Source: Vicia villosa (Eukaryota; Streptophyta; Magnoliopsida; Fabales; Fabaceae). Taken from it: a DNA stretch of 64,000 nucleotides. The translations under genes and the position numbers were made by a program. Below the pieces are notes generated by a model. It was not told the origin of the DNA, ran no database searches, and saw nothing but the letters and a program-made list of their open reading frames with translations. Where the stretch lies: contig NC_081182.1 in assembly GCF_029867415.1 (NCBI RefSeq), forward strand, positions 9,430,646 through 9,494,645, given 5' to 3'. Positions 1-10,981 of this stretch are shown here, piece by piece. Numbering within the stretch: position 1 is the stretch's first letter; each line of letters starts with the position of its first letter.

Positions 1-1163
1 TCAGAAAATACCTCTTCAGAATCTGATTCTGATGTAGATTCTGATCCGTCATCTTCTGTCGCCATCAGCGCACAGTTAGCCTGCTCATCTTCTGAATCAT
101 CTTCTGACTCATCCCAGGTTGCCATAAGACCTTTCTTCTTATGAAGCTTTTTCTTGGGACTTTCCTTCTGAAGATTTGGACATTCGTTCTTGTAGTGTCC
201 AGGCTCATTGCATTCATAGCACATGACCTTCTTCTTGTCAAATCTTCTGTCATCAGAAGATTCTCCACGTTCAAATTTCTTTGAACTTCTGAAGCCTCTG
301 AACTTCCTTTGCTTGGTCTTCCAGAGTTGATTTAGCCTTCTGGAAATCAGGGACAGTTCATCTTCTTCTTCAGATTCTGATTCTTCAGGATCTTCTTCTC
401 TAGCCTGAAAAGCGTTAGTGCATTTCTTGATATTTGATTTTAATGCAATAGACTTACCTTTCTTTTGAGGCTCATTTGCATCCAGCTCTATTTCATGACT
501 TCTCAAGGCACTGATAAGCTCTTCCAGAGAAACTTCATTCAGATTCTTTGCAATCTTGAATGCAGTCACCATAGGACCCCATCTTCTGGGTAAGCTTCTG
601 ATGATCTTCTTTACGTGATCAGCCTTGGTGTATCCCTTGTCAATAACTCTCAATCCAGCAGTAAGAGTTTGAAATCTTGAAAACATCTTTTCAATGTCTT
701 CATCATCCTCCATCTTGAAGGCTTCATACTTCTGGATTAAAGCTAGAGCTTTAGTCTCCTTGACTTGAGCATTTCCTTCATGAGTCATTTTCAAGGACTC
801 ATATATGTCATAGGCCGTTTCCCTGTTAGATATCTTCTCATACTCAGCATGAGAGATAGCATTCAGCAAAACAGTTCTGCATTTATGATGATTCCTGAAA
901 AGCTTCTTCTGATCATCATTCATTTCTTGCCTTGACAGCTTTACGCCACTGGCATTTACTGGATGTTTGTAACCATCCATTAGAAGATCCCATAGATCAC
1001 CATCTAGACCAAGAAAGTAACTTTCCAGTTTATCTTTCCAGTATTCAAAGTTTTCACCATCAAATACCGGCGGTCTAGTATAACCATTGTTACCGTTGTA
1101 TTGCTCAGCAGAGCCAGATGTAGATGCAGGTGTAGGTGTAGACTTTTCACTTTCATCAACCAT
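1..1163 (-). CDS. copia gag polyprotein (partial)
   Basis: Open reading frame of about 387 codons from the ATG at 1163 to the window edge without a stop. Gag proteins package retroelement RNA in cytoplasmic virus-like particles. Visible in order: a Ser/Thr/Pro-rich start (MVDESEKSTPTPAST), the copia gag core (FDGENFEYWKDKLESYFLG at about residues 34-52), helical UBN2/DUF4219-like sequence, an acidic Glu/Ser-rich stretch, and a CCHC knuckle (CYECNEPGHYKNEC) near residue 315. A Lys-rich then Asp/Glu/Ser-rich tail runs off the edge. The start was chosen because it is the first ATG downstream of the LTR and primer site and gives the usual gag N-terminus. Confidence 0.85.
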   Translation of the reverse strand, partial: MVDESEKSTPTPASTSGSAEQYNGNNGYTRPPVFDGENFEYWKDKLESYFLGLDGDLWDLLMDGYKHPVNASGVKLSRQEMNDDQKKLFRNHHKCRTVLLNAISHAEYEKISNRETAYDIYESLKMTHEGNAQVKETKALALIQKYEAFKMEDDEDIEKMFSRFQTLTAGLRVIDKGYTKADHVKKIIRSLPRRWGPMVTAFKIAKNLNEVSLEELISALRSHEIELDANEPQKKGKSIALKSNIKKCTNAFQAREEDPEESESEEEDELSLISRRLNQLWKTKQRKFRGFRSSKKFERGESSDDRRFDKKKVMCYECNEPGHYKNECPNLQKESPKKKLHKKKGLMATWDESEDDSEDEQANCALMATEDDGSESTSESDSEEVFS

Positions 1164-1235
1164 CTTTTACCGAAGCGTTTTTCTCTTCCTGAATCTTTTC
1201 TAAACACGGTTAAGTGCTTGCACCTTAGAACCGAC

Positions 1236-1249
1236 GCTCTGATGGCAAT
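1236..1249 (-). other. primer-binding site of the SIRE-type element
   Basis: Immediately after the LTR end the minus strand reads ATTGCCATCAGAGC, similar to TGGTATCAGAGC, the initiator-methionine tRNA complement used by most plant copia elements. Two or three mismatches are present. Confidence 0.6.
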
Positions 1250-2461
1250 TGAAGGATAGAAAAACACTTAGAAAGGGGGGGGGGGGTTTGAATAAGTGTA
1301 GGTTTAAAAACTTGACAGATAAAAATAAATTGCACAGTTATTTTTATCCTGGTTCGTTGTTAACTAAACTACTCCAGTCCACCCCCGCAGAGATGATTTA
1401 CCTCAACTGAGGATTTAATCCACTAATCGCACGGATTACAATGGTTTTCCACTTAGTCAGCAACTAAGTCTTCCAGAGTCTTCTGATCACACACTGATCA
1501 CTCCAGGAACAACTGCTTAGATACCCTCTAAGACTTTTCTAGAGTATACTGATCCACACGATCACTCTAGTTACAACTGCTTAGTTCACTCCTAAGACTT
1601 TCCTAGAGTATTCTGATCAACACGATCACTCTAGTTCCTTACAACTTAATGTAATCAATTCTAAGAGTATTACAAATGCTTCTTAAAAGCGATAATCACA
1701 ACTGTGATATTTCTCTTAATCGTTTAAGCTTAATCTCACTAATATATTACAACAGCAATGTAGTGAGCTTTGATGAAGATGAAGATTCTGAGTTTTGATA
1801 TGAACAGAGTTTCAGCAAGTTAATTTGAATTGTATTGTTCAGGATCGTTAACCTTGCTTCTCATCAGAACTTCATATTTATAGGCGTTGGAGAAGATGAC
1901 CGTTGAATGCATTTAATGCTTTGCGTGTTCCGTACAGCATCGCATTTAATGTTATACGCTTTTGTCAACTACCTCGAGCCTTGTTCACGCTGTGTCTACT
2001 GACGTAGCCTTTAATAGCTTTTAACGTTCCTTTTGTCAGTCAGCGTAGCCTGCCACTTGTACTTCCTTCTGATCTGATGTTTGTGAATACAACGTTTGAA
2101 TATCATCAGAGTCAAACAGCTTGGTGCATAGCATCTTCTGAACTTCTGACCTTGAAGTGCTTCTGAGCGTGATACCATCAGAACTTCAGTGCTTCTGTTC
2201 TCTTGTTCTTCTGATGCTTCCATAGACCCATGTTCTGATTCTGCTTCGACCATCTTCTGATGTCTTGCCAGACCATGTTCTGATGTTGCATGCTGAACCC
2301 TTTGAGACAAAGCTTCTGAGCGCTGAATTATGCGTACTCTTTATATATTTCCTGAAAGGAAAATTGCATTGGATTAGAGTACCATACAATCTTAAGCAAA
2401 ATTCATATTATTGTTATCATCAAAACTAAGATAATTGATCAGAACAAATCTTGTTCTAACA
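1250..2461 (-). repeat. 5' LTR of the SIRE-type element
   Basis: 1212 bp, beginning TGTTAGAACAAG at 2461 and ending ...CCTTCA at 1250 on the minus strand (TG...CA ends). Rich in short CATCAGAA/TTCTGATG-like motifs at 2060-2330. It contains a poly-C run on its own strand (seen as a G run near 1275-1287), a feature prone to sequencing or slippage error. The second LTR is outside the window, so identity between LTRs cannot be judged. Confidence 0.8.
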
Positions 2462-2535
2462 AATATAAGCTGAAATTGAAATATGTATAACGTTTTTGAA
2501 TCTCTGTTGTTGTTTCAGCTTTACATACAAAGCAA

Positions 2536-3602
2536 ATGGCACGACCAATTGAGTATGTTAGGGATATATACGACTCCAAATATTTGTGGAAGATAGCTGT
2601 GAGGTGTAGAGAATTGTGGTATGTCACAAAGTGTCTCTAACAAAGAGCATTTGGAAATGATTTTGATTGATGCAAATGTATGATGATATTTCATGGTGAA
2701 TTATTCTTATATTTAGTTGATTATTGCCTTTAAACTGTGTTCTTCTCTAATGTGTCTTTAACATATTTGATTTTATAGTGTGACGTGATCCAAGTAACTG
2801 TACCACCTCATTTGATTTCGAAACACAAGTAAGCTCTTTTGTTGGAAATACCTACATCAAGCATAATTTCAAGGTTCCCAATAACGATTTCTCTTTTAAA
2901 TCAACTAGTCATAGTTACAAGTTAGTATTTTGTGGTTCACCTTCTGTAAAGATTACAGATTTGTCCGACATACCTGTAAATCACTTGAACCTAATGTGTT
3001 AGTTGGTAAGTTATTCATATAAAATTATTGTTTTTGGTATTTATTCCTTACAAGGCAATTATAGTTTTATTTTTTGTTAGATATTTTTGGAGGGGTTACT
3101 AAAATCAATCAAACCCAAACCCAAATTAATGCTCAAAACAACAAAAACAAGATAGTATTCACTATATTTGATATGAGGTATCCACCTATTATTCTATTAT
3201 TAGCTTTTGTACTTAATTAACAAGCATTTGTGTTTACATATTGACCTTAATATATGCTTGATCAAATATTTTACTACAGTAAGTCTTTTGCTAATGTACT
3301 CTTTGGGATGAGCTTGCATCCCAGCTCTACAACTACTACAACAGTCGTAAGGATGTTGATAATGTTGTTGTACTTTTGCATAATGCAAGAATCAATGGAG
3401 CTCAAGGTATTGTTGTTTGATATTTGTAAAATACTACATTATGTCAGTTGCTTCACTAAATTTCTAATATTATCATTAACAACCATATTCTAATGTACAT
3501 ATGTATAAGTGGTTTCTATTGATTATATCTAACGCATGGAATGGCACAAGGTTGACAATCGATGATGTTTGCATAGTTGAAATTAAGCACTTAAAAGAAA
3601 GG
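2536..3602 (+). pseudogene. RPA1-like gene, 5' part (DNA-binding OB domains)
   Basis: Decayed exons of a plant RPA70/RPA1-like protein (DUF223 class), which binds single-stranded DNA through OB folds. ATG at 2536 begins MARPIEYVRDIYDSKYLWK, followed by NKEHLEMILIDANV. An exon near 2784-2999 gives GNTYIKHNFKVPNNDFSFK and VFCGSPSVKITDLSDIPV. One at 3079-3180 gives GGVTKINQTQTQINAQNNK. One at 3300-3407 gives LWDELASQLYNYYNSRKDVD. One at about 3503-3602 gives ISNAWNGTRLTIDD. The frame is broken between exons, for example a stop where FKSEL would be expected near 2830. The gene is cut at 3750 by a copia insertion and resumes beyond 11498. Confidence 0.75.
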
Positions 3603-3750
3603 TGATTGTTTTTCAACTAAAAAATCAATTGTCGTATATGATATATTAGTTATTCACTCTTGATTGTGTGACTTTTATGTTTTGTTTTATTAATCACAAC
3701 ATGAAAAGGAAGATTTCTTTGTTATCCTCGTCCAGTTTGCAAGTTAAAAT

Positions 3751-3927
3751 TGTCATGAAAATTGGCTTGATGTCTTTCTCTATTGCATTCGATACTATAT
3801 ATAATAGTATCATAATTACACGTAATTACAAACTATAATGACAAATATTCTATTGCCTAATTAATCTAACCTATTATAGGAAATTAGATAATTTACAAGA
3901 AAGGATAAAATCAATTCCTTATTAACA
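3751..3927 (-). repeat. 3' LTR of the short-LTR copia element
   Basis: 177 bp, minus-strand ends TGTTAATAAGG...CATGACA. It aligns along its length with 11315-11493 with scattered substitutions, so this insertion is clearly older than the element nested within it. Confidence 0.88.
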
Positions 3928-3934
3928 TCCCCTC

Positions 3935-6690
3935 AAATCAATGCGACTGGCCAATAAGCATCAATTTGCTAATAAGAAAGTGATGGTGTGGGCGCGGGAC
4001 ACCTTTGGTAAGAATATATGTAAACTGAAGCTGAGTAATGATGTGAGGAAGTGATATAAGTCGGTCATCATAGGCATCACGAATTGAATGACAATCGACT
4101 TCGAAATTTTTGGTGCATTCGTGAAAGACAGGATTTGCAACAATTTGGATGGCAGTTGTATTATCGGCATAAAGTGATGTAGACTATGTTTGAAGAAATC
4201 CAAGTTCTGCCAAAAGACTGCGTAGCCAAATAATGTTCGAGCAAGCAGCAGACATGGCGTGATACTCAGATTCAACATAGAATTTATAGACTCTTGCTTG
4301 CTTCTTACTTTTCCATGAGATCAACGAAGAACCAAGAAACGTGCATCAACCAGTGACATATCAACGAGTGTTCGGACACTCTGCCCAATCGACATCACTA
4401 TAAGCATTCAATTTAGGAGTTATTCCATTGGGGAGAATTTACCACAGTGAGAGGTTCCTATCAAATAGAGAATTATACGATGAACCGCTGTCAAGTGAAG
4501 ATGTCGAGCAGAATGCATGAATTGACTTACTTGCTGAAAAAAATGATATGTCAGGACGAGTAATAGTCAAGTAATTTAGGCTACCCACAAGTTGTCGATA
4601 TAATAATGAATCAAGAAAAAGATCTCCATCATTGTCACGGTGATATTTAACATTAACCTCAAGGGGAGTATCTACCAAATTAGCCGATTGAATACCAGCC
4701 ATAGAAATCAAACCTGTAGCATACTTGTGTTGATGGAGAAAACTTAGAAAGAATAACAATATCATTCATGGAAGGAGAAACACAAGAAAACATAAACTTA
4801 TTATCAAAAAATGTCACATTCATAGATATGTGAAAATGATGGTTAGAGACATCATAACATACAAAGCTCTAATAAGAGTGGTTATACCCCATAAATGCAC
4901 ATTGAACAAACTTTTCTCCAAGCTTACGCCTTTCAAATGGAGGTAAGCGAACAAAACACACACACCCAAAAGTATGTAAAGCATTATAATCAGGATGAAT
5001 TTTAAAAAGACGAAAGAAAAGGAGTATCAAAATCAATAACCGTAGAAGAAAAAATGATTCATCAAGAAGACAGTTATGGAAAGAGCCTCCACCCAAAATT
5101 TGGATGATACGGAAGCTTGGAGAATCAAGGTGCGTGTCATATCAAGCAAATGACGACTCATATGTTCTACCATACCATTTTGTTGAGGAGTATTCAAACA
5201 AGATCGTTGAGACATGTTCCCTTTTTGTTGAAGGTATTCTTGAAACTCATGAGACATGTACTCACCACCAGAGTCAGAGCGAAAAATTTTAATGCTTGCT
5301 TGAAATTGAGTTTCAACATATGTCAAAAATTTCTTAAACATATAAACCACTTCAGATTTAGCACGAAGAAAATATATCCAAGTAAAACGACTATAATCAT
5401 AAATAAATGTGACAAAATATTTCTAGTGAGCATGAGAAACTACATAAGACATTTCCCATACATCACTATAAATCATCTCAAAACAAGTGGACGCACGATG
5501 AGCACCGGACGTAAAAGGAAGCAATTTGCTTTTAGATAATTCGCAAACGGAACATTAAATAGAAGCATTAGAAACAACATTTTTATTTCCCAACAAACCA
5601 ATTTTACATAAATGAGACAAAACATCACAATTTAGATGACCCAATTTTCTATGTTAATCCTCATAAGAATTCAAAACGCTATTACAAGCAAAAGATAAAT
5701 GATTAGAAATAAACTGCAGTCGAAATAATCTTCCCACTTTAGGCCCCTTCACGATCACCTTCCCCAACACTTGCTCCTGCACAAGACAACCAGCACGAGA
5801 AAAATTAACATTATAATTTTTATCCACCAATTGACCAACAGACAATAAATTGGAAGCAAGACTAAGTGATACAAGTACATCCCAAAAATTAAAGTTTTTG
5901 TCACCAATATTAGTGACAGATAAGGTATTACCATCAACAATTTGAATTTTCTGATTACCATGAAATGCTTGCACCGAATGATGTGTTGGTCGCGGAGGAA
6001 GTGTGGGACAATCAGATATAATATGACCTTGTTGCTTATAATAATTACATCTTTTTACTGCAGCTACGAGAAATATGTCCAAATTGTTTGAGAAACATTG
6101 AACATGTCTCATATCACAACCTTTACCTCTACTTTGAGCAACATATGCAAGGGCTAGAGGCTCCTTGAGTAATGAGACGTTGTTCCTCCCTTAGAAGTTC
6201 TCCAACACATGTATCCAAAGAAGCAATGGTATTTCTATTAAGCAAAGCATATCTTACGACCTCAAATTTTGGATGAAGTTTCATGAGAAACTGATCTCGA
6301 CTACTGGTGTTGTAGACCTCTAGGACAGTCACAAGAGAAGTCTTTGGAACATCAACATGAATAAGAGCAGGATGTTCTGTCCACAGATTCAAAAAACCAG
6401 AATAATATTCTTGGATAGAGAAATTACCTTGTATGTAATTGGTTATCTCTAACTCAAACTGAAAATGTTGGCTGTGGTGTCCTAGTTGTAAATACGTTTC
6501 AAATAGTTCCACATTTCTTAAGCAGTTGAAAATAAGCGTAAATTATTGATCATATAAGGATCAATAGTTCTGAGGATCCAAGTAATTATTTAAAAATCTT
6601 TGATTTCTCACTCATCTAATGCAGCTTTATCTGTTGGTGCCTTGGAGACGGCATCTAAGTGACTCCATAATCCCTTTCCTTTGACATAAT
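3935..6690 (-). pseudogene. decayed copia gag-pol remnants
   Basis: Domains appear on the minus strand in copia order but in several frames with stops. Gag core: 6690-6129 (IITWILRTIDPYMINNLRL, then FELEITNYIQGNFSIQEYY). CCHC knuckle remnant near 6050 reads CNYYKQQGHIISDC, with the second Cys replaced by Tyr. The GAG-pre-integrase part contains LLSVGQLVDKNYNVNF. Integrase core at 5350-4870 shows RSDSGGEY and TPQQNGMVEH. RNase H at 4765-3935 shows GSLNYLTITRPDISF, SLYADNTAAI and HECTKNFEVDCHSIRDA. Between integrase and RNase H only about 100 bp of reverse transcriptase remains. No product expected. Confidence 0.85.
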
Positions 6691-6777
6691 TTTTTAATTG
6701 AAATTTCCAATTTGAGTAATAAGTATCGGTAAAACGGACACAAACAACTTTTCTCATTTTCTGAAGTCCTAATACAA

Positions 6778-7340
<563 letters not shown>

Positions 7341-7609
7341 TGATAGGAAGCTAATCCTACCAAGACTATCAATTTAGGGTTCAACAATAAAAAGAGAAAG
7401 ACATTAAAATAAACTAAGAAAATAGAGAATAAAAATAAACTTTGATTTTTTTGATTGATCCCAAATGTCTCTATGAGACTACATTATATAAGACTCTTCA
7501 TGGATAATAATAATAACATAAAAGCCCAAACACTACTAAAAGCCCAATAACTATACTAATAATATAAGTTCTATTATTACCATCTAATTAATATAATGCC
7601 TTTCTATCA
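7341..7609 (-). repeat. 3' LTR of the gag-only element
   Basis: 269 bp with minus-strand ends TGATAGAAAGG...CTTCCTATCA. Compared by eye with the other LTR, the only difference is one extra TAA in a short TAA run. The long reading frame ends with a stop inside this LTR. Confidence 0.9.
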
Positions 7610-10136
7610 TTGCCGCGGGGTTCACATGAACCTTGTCCTCAAGGTTCGAAAATAAATATGAGAGTGGAGATATTATTCCCGGATCCCATTGGAGAACTTT
7701 CAGTGTTGCATCAGCTTTCAGTAAACTCAGTCGCCTATGTTGAGCCAAAGCAACTGCCAATGCTTCTTCTACCTTCAGAGAAGCCAATTCCCGCAAACCT
7801 TGCTCAACAAAAAGAATGTTCTTAATCTTTCCCGCAAACCTTGCAACTTTCCTTGTAGCTATGACATTAATCAAATTCCTGGTGATTAAATCATGGACAA
7901 TGGCCATAGCTTTTGTACCATCTTCACCTAAGTCGTGCAGTTCTGCCCACATATCAATGAGGACGGTAACAGGAATCCTCTGATCTTCAGGAAAAAATCC
8001 CATATCCATGAAGCACTCCTTCTGATTGATATCCTCCAATATATCCAAGCTTTGTTGAAGGAAACAAAGCAAGTTAGTAGTAGTAATATTAAATTCCAGA
8101 ATGGATTGACTTTGTAAAAACCTTTTCATATTTTGCCACTTCTCAAAAGGCTGCTGACGAAGTGATCCAGCAATGATCTGAAACGCTAACGGCGAACCCT
8201 TACAAGCTCTCACAATCTCGCGAACAAGATTTTGATCAGGCATGTATGAGCTGTTGTGATTCAATTGCACGAAATGAAGGAAAAGGGACTCTGCAGGACC
8301 ATAATCGAGCGGATCCAATTGGCATGGGGTGCCAAATCTTCTGAATGCAACCCTTGAAGTCACCAAAATCTTATAATCTAACATTTGGAATTTGAACTTC
8401 TCAACAAAGCCTTCCGGGTTAGGCCAAACATCATCCAAGACTAACAATTTTGGTTTTCTACCAAAATGCCTCAAAAGAAGTCCCAATCGGGTAACTGCTT
8501 CTTCATCGGTTTGAAACTCAGGCACACGACATCCACAATGCTCAAATAGTGTCTGTACAATGTTCTTCAAGTTGAGATTGTTTGAGACAGTAACAAAGAA
8601 AATGGTTACACCAAACTTGCCTTTGATTTGTGGATGCCAACACCGCTTCTTAGCAAGAGTGCTTTTACCAGAACCACCCAAACCAGTCAAAACAAGCACA
8701 GAAACACCATCTTTAACCAATTCCATCTTGAACTTATTCAGAGGCTCAACCATTCCCAAATACTCAGGCTCTTCCGGAGCACCACACAAACCCCTAACTT
8801 GATTCCCATCAAACTGACCCAAATTCTCCTTCCTCATCAAAATCTCCAAAATCCCATTCACCTTATCCAAAACCTCAATCAAATCCTTATGCGACATTGT
8901 ATCAAACATCTTACGAGCAAGCTTTACGCACCTATATCGCACACACATATCAATCAACGAATTTGAAAATCTAACATTGTCTCTGAAATCTTTCTTCATC
9001 GCAAGCCTATGTACGCACAGTCCAAGATCAAGTGCACCCATATGAGCACAAACAACAATGATAGCCATAACAATCATGTAATCAAGAACAACACCGGCAA
9101 TCTGCATTTCTTGAAAACACTCAAGAGCTTGTTCATAATAGTCCTTCTCGCGATCATAAATTTTGGTGTGGGGTGAAAGAAAATGCTTGTTCTTTGTGTT
9201 CTTGAAGTAAACAAAGATCATTAGACACATTAAATTTGTTTTAGTAGATGATATCATTGAAGGAAACAGGGGAAAGCTTGTACAAGAGTGGGGCAGCTTT
9301 TGTCCAAAAGCTGTTTGAGAGTGTGACTTTGTGTGGAGAGAGAGAAAGTCTTGGTGAATTAATGTGAGGGGTGTTAGAGAGGTACACGCAACCACTGTAG
9401 CAACATGTGGGACATTTTTTTGAATAAGTGGTTGTGATAAATTCTGCATAAATTGAGGGAAATTAAAAGGTGGATGATGGTTTTCAACGGATAAGAAGGA
9501 ATCTTTTTGTATTATGGGAGAGTGCACAGACTGACGTGCGACAGGTGGCAGGCGCGTGGGCCTTCTGTGACTGGCGTGCAGCAGGCGCGTGGTAGGCTTG
9601 AATTGGATCGTTGGACGATGAGTATGTGAGCTAGTGGAGAGATCAGGACCGTGTGATTTAGAATAGCTTAGATCATGCGTTTCTGAAGGGATAACACTAG
9701 ATATTTGAAATTTATTATATAGTAATAGTTGATATATTTTTGGAATTACCTTTTTCCCAAAATTACATAGTGGTGAGAGGTGGATGAATTCATTCTGCAA
9801 ACATTGATATGGTGGCTCTTGTAGGGAAATAGATGTAGTTGTTTTTACTGCGTGAGATTTCATCGTAGGCTGATCAAATATTAACTCCGGTGGTGTCTCC
9901 GGTGGTAATTTCTCTCCTTGTGCTTCCTCGGAGATATTATAGATCTTGGTTCTTGTAATGGTGGTTTTAATGTTGGATTTCGATTTCATCTTCAAGAAGC
10001 TTGGATCTGGAGGTTTTAATGGTGGTTTAAAGGGTGGTAACTCTGTTTCAGCTGGGAGCGGCGGCGGAGTTACCAACGGTTGATCATGTATCAATGTTAG
10101 TGGTGGGAGATTAGAAGTTGATGAAACTAAACCCAA
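7584..10136 (-). CDS. chimeric PPR-NB-ARC ORF captured in a retrotransposon
   Basis: 850 uninterrupted codons. Residues 1-325 are Pro/Ser/Thr-rich, probably element-derived or non-coding sequence read through. About 330-415 resembles pentatricopeptide repeats (ALECFQEMQIAGVVLDYM, GALDLGLCVHRLAMK, SNSLIDMCVRYRCVKLARKM). PPR proteins bind organellar RNA. About 420-800 is an NB-ARC ATPase of the NRG1/At5g66900 helper immune-receptor type: P-loop GLGGSGKST near 482, kinase-2 LLVLDDVW near 563, KILVTSR, GSPLAFQII, and CFMDMGFFPEDQRIPV. The RPW8 domain and leucine-rich repeats are absent. The last residues look like a gypsy pol tail and end in the LTR. No introns are visible, which fits capture through RNA. 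Host ancestry of both parts is clear; a function for the chimera is not shown. Confidence 0.75.
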   Translation of the reverse strand: MGLVSSTSNLPPLTLIHDQPLVTPPPLPAETELPPFKPPLKPPDPSFLKMKSKSNIKTTITRTKIYNISEEAQGEKLPPETPPELIFDQPTMKSHAVKTTTSISLQEPPYQCLQNEFIHLSPLCNFGKKVIPKIYQLLLYNKFQISSVIPSETHDLSYSKSHGPDLSTSSHTHRPTIQFKPTTRLLHASHRRPTRLPPVARQSVHSPIIQKDSFLSVENHHPPFNFPQFMQNLSQPLIQKNVPHVATVVACTSLTPLTLIHQDFLSLHTKSHSQTAFGQKLPHSCTSFPLFPSMISSTKTNLMCLMIFVYFKNTKNKHFLSPHTKIYDREKDYYEQALECFQEMQIAGVVLDYMIVMAIIVVCAHMGALDLGLCVHRLAMKKDFRDNVRFSNSLIDMCVRYRCVKLARKMFDTMSHKDLIEVLDKVNGILEILMRKENLGQFDGNQVRGLCGAPEEPEYLGMVEPLNKFKMELVKDGVSVLVLTGLGGSGKSTLAKKRCWHPQIKGKFGVTIFFVTVSNNLNLKNIVQTLFEHCGCRVPEFQTDEEAVTRLGLLLRHFGRKPKLLVLDDVWPNPEGFVEKFKFQMLDYKILVTSRVAFRRFGTPCQLDPLDYGPAESLFLHFVQLNHNSSYMPDQNLVREIVRACKGSPLAFQIIAGSLRQQPFEKWQNMKRFLQSQSILEFNITTTNLLCFLQQSLDILEDINQKECFMDMGFFPEDQRIPVTVLIDMWAELHDLGEDGTKAMAIVHDLITRNLINVIATRKVARFAGKIKNILFVEQGLRELASLKVEEALAVALAQHRRLSLLKADATLKVLQWDPGIISPLSYLFSNLEDKVHVNPAAMIERHYIN

Positions 10137-10195
10137 ATCTGTATAGTTTTTGTGTGTCTCATTTTTCTGTTTGAACCTGCAAGCATCAAATGACT

Positions 10196-10715
10196 TCAGA
10201 GTTGGATATGGAAAAAAAATTCTACTGCATCTGTAACCTCTTTTGCACCTTTGTGTTCTTCAACAACAACTTCTTGTTCTGGAAAAATGATTTCGATGGA
10301 TTTCATAGATTTTAGATCCGGCTCTTTCAAGAGTGACGAAGCAGATTCTTTTTCTTTCTCCTCAACAGAATAATTGGTTGAATATAAGGACTCCGTTGAT
10401 TCATATCTTGGTTCCTCTTCTTCATCCTCAAGATGTAAAATGGGTCTCCACTCCGGCTTGAAACGCCATAACAGTGCTGTCGTAAATGTATCCCAATTAT
10501 ATATGCGATGAACACGACACCACCATATCCACCATGTGAAAGCAGAACCTCTCAATGCTCCAACAGCTTTTAAAACCTTCAATGATTTGGGTGTTTCATG
10601 CTCCTTGAAAAATTTCTCCAAACACAAAATCCACCAATATGCATCTTCTTCCCCATCAAACAATAATATTGTCATGACTTTAATCGGAAGTGAGATCGAA
10701 AATGAAAGCACCAAT
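10196..10715 (-). CDS. gypsy-type retrotransposon gag protein
   Basis: Open frame reading FDGEEDAYWWILCLEKFF, then LKVLKAVGALRGSAFTWWIW, then NWDTFTTALLWRFKPEW, the usual layout of the plant retrotransposon gag domain (PF03732-like). A Glu-rich tail follows, and the stop lies at 10196. The frame is open up to the LTR; the likely start is a Met just before the ILLFDGEEDAYWW segment, near 10676. About 160 residues, shorter than an autonomous gag and lacking a CCHC knuckle. It probably supplies particle protein for this non-autonomous element. It lies about 60 bp upstream of the large chimeric frame. Confidence 0.8.
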
Positions 10716-10981
10716 TGATAGGAAGCTAATCCTACCAAGACTATCAATTTAGGGTTCAACAATAAAAAGAGAAAGACATTAAAATAAACTAAGAAAATAG
10801 AGAATAAAAATAAACTTTGATTTTTTTGATTGATCCCAAATGTCTCTATGAGACTACATTATATAAGACTCTTCATGGATAATAATAACATAAAAGCCCA
10901 AACACTACTAAAAGCCCAATAACTATACTAATAATATAAGTTCTATTATTACCATCTAATTAATATAATGCCTTTCTATCA
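10716..10981 (-). repeat. 5' LTR of the gag-only element
   Basis: 266 bp, matching the 3' LTR by eye apart from one missing TAA unit. Directly inside it the minus strand reads ATTGGTGCTTTCATTTTC, a candidate primer-binding site whose tRNA I cannot assign. Confidence 0.9.

Larger units (their letters stand above)
1..2461 (-). mobile_element. SIRE/Maximus-type Ty1-copia retrotransposon, 5' part
   Basis: The 5' LTR, primer-binding region and gag gene of a copia element are read on the minus strand; the rest (protease, integrase, RT, RNase H, 3' LTR) lies beyond the left edge. The LTR begins on the minus strand with TGTTAGAACAAGATTTGTTC, the form I associate with SIRE/Maximus elements in legumes. 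Gag follows about 85 bases after the LTR. No stop is seen in the gag part, so this copy may be fairly young. The partner LTR and target duplication cannot be seen. Confidence 0.85.
7341..10981 (-). mobile_element. young gag-only (TR-GAG-like) LTR retrotransposon with captured host gene sequence
   Basis: 3641 bp on the minus strand with LTRs of 269 and 266 bp that match by eye except for one TAA repeat unit, and a perfect target duplication TATAC (7336-7340 and 10982-10986). Encodes a gypsy-type gag (10715-10196) and an 850-codon frame (10136-7584). No protease, RT, RNase H or integrase is seen, so it must be mobilised in trans. The end of the large frame (SNLEDKVHV) looks like the extreme C-terminus of gypsy pol. 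This suggests that the middle of an autonomous element was replaced by captured gene sequence. It sits inside the older copia element. Confidence 0.88.

Noticed and set aside
1275..1290. Poly-G run as a possible G-quadruplex signal
   Set aside because: A single homopolymer in a SIRE-type LTR, likely variable in length; no set of four G-tracts.
7584..10136. Calling the NB-ARC frame a host NLR resistance gene
   Set aside because: It lies between LTRs of a TSD-flanked retrotransposon, lacks RPW8 and LRR, and is fused to PPR and element sequence.
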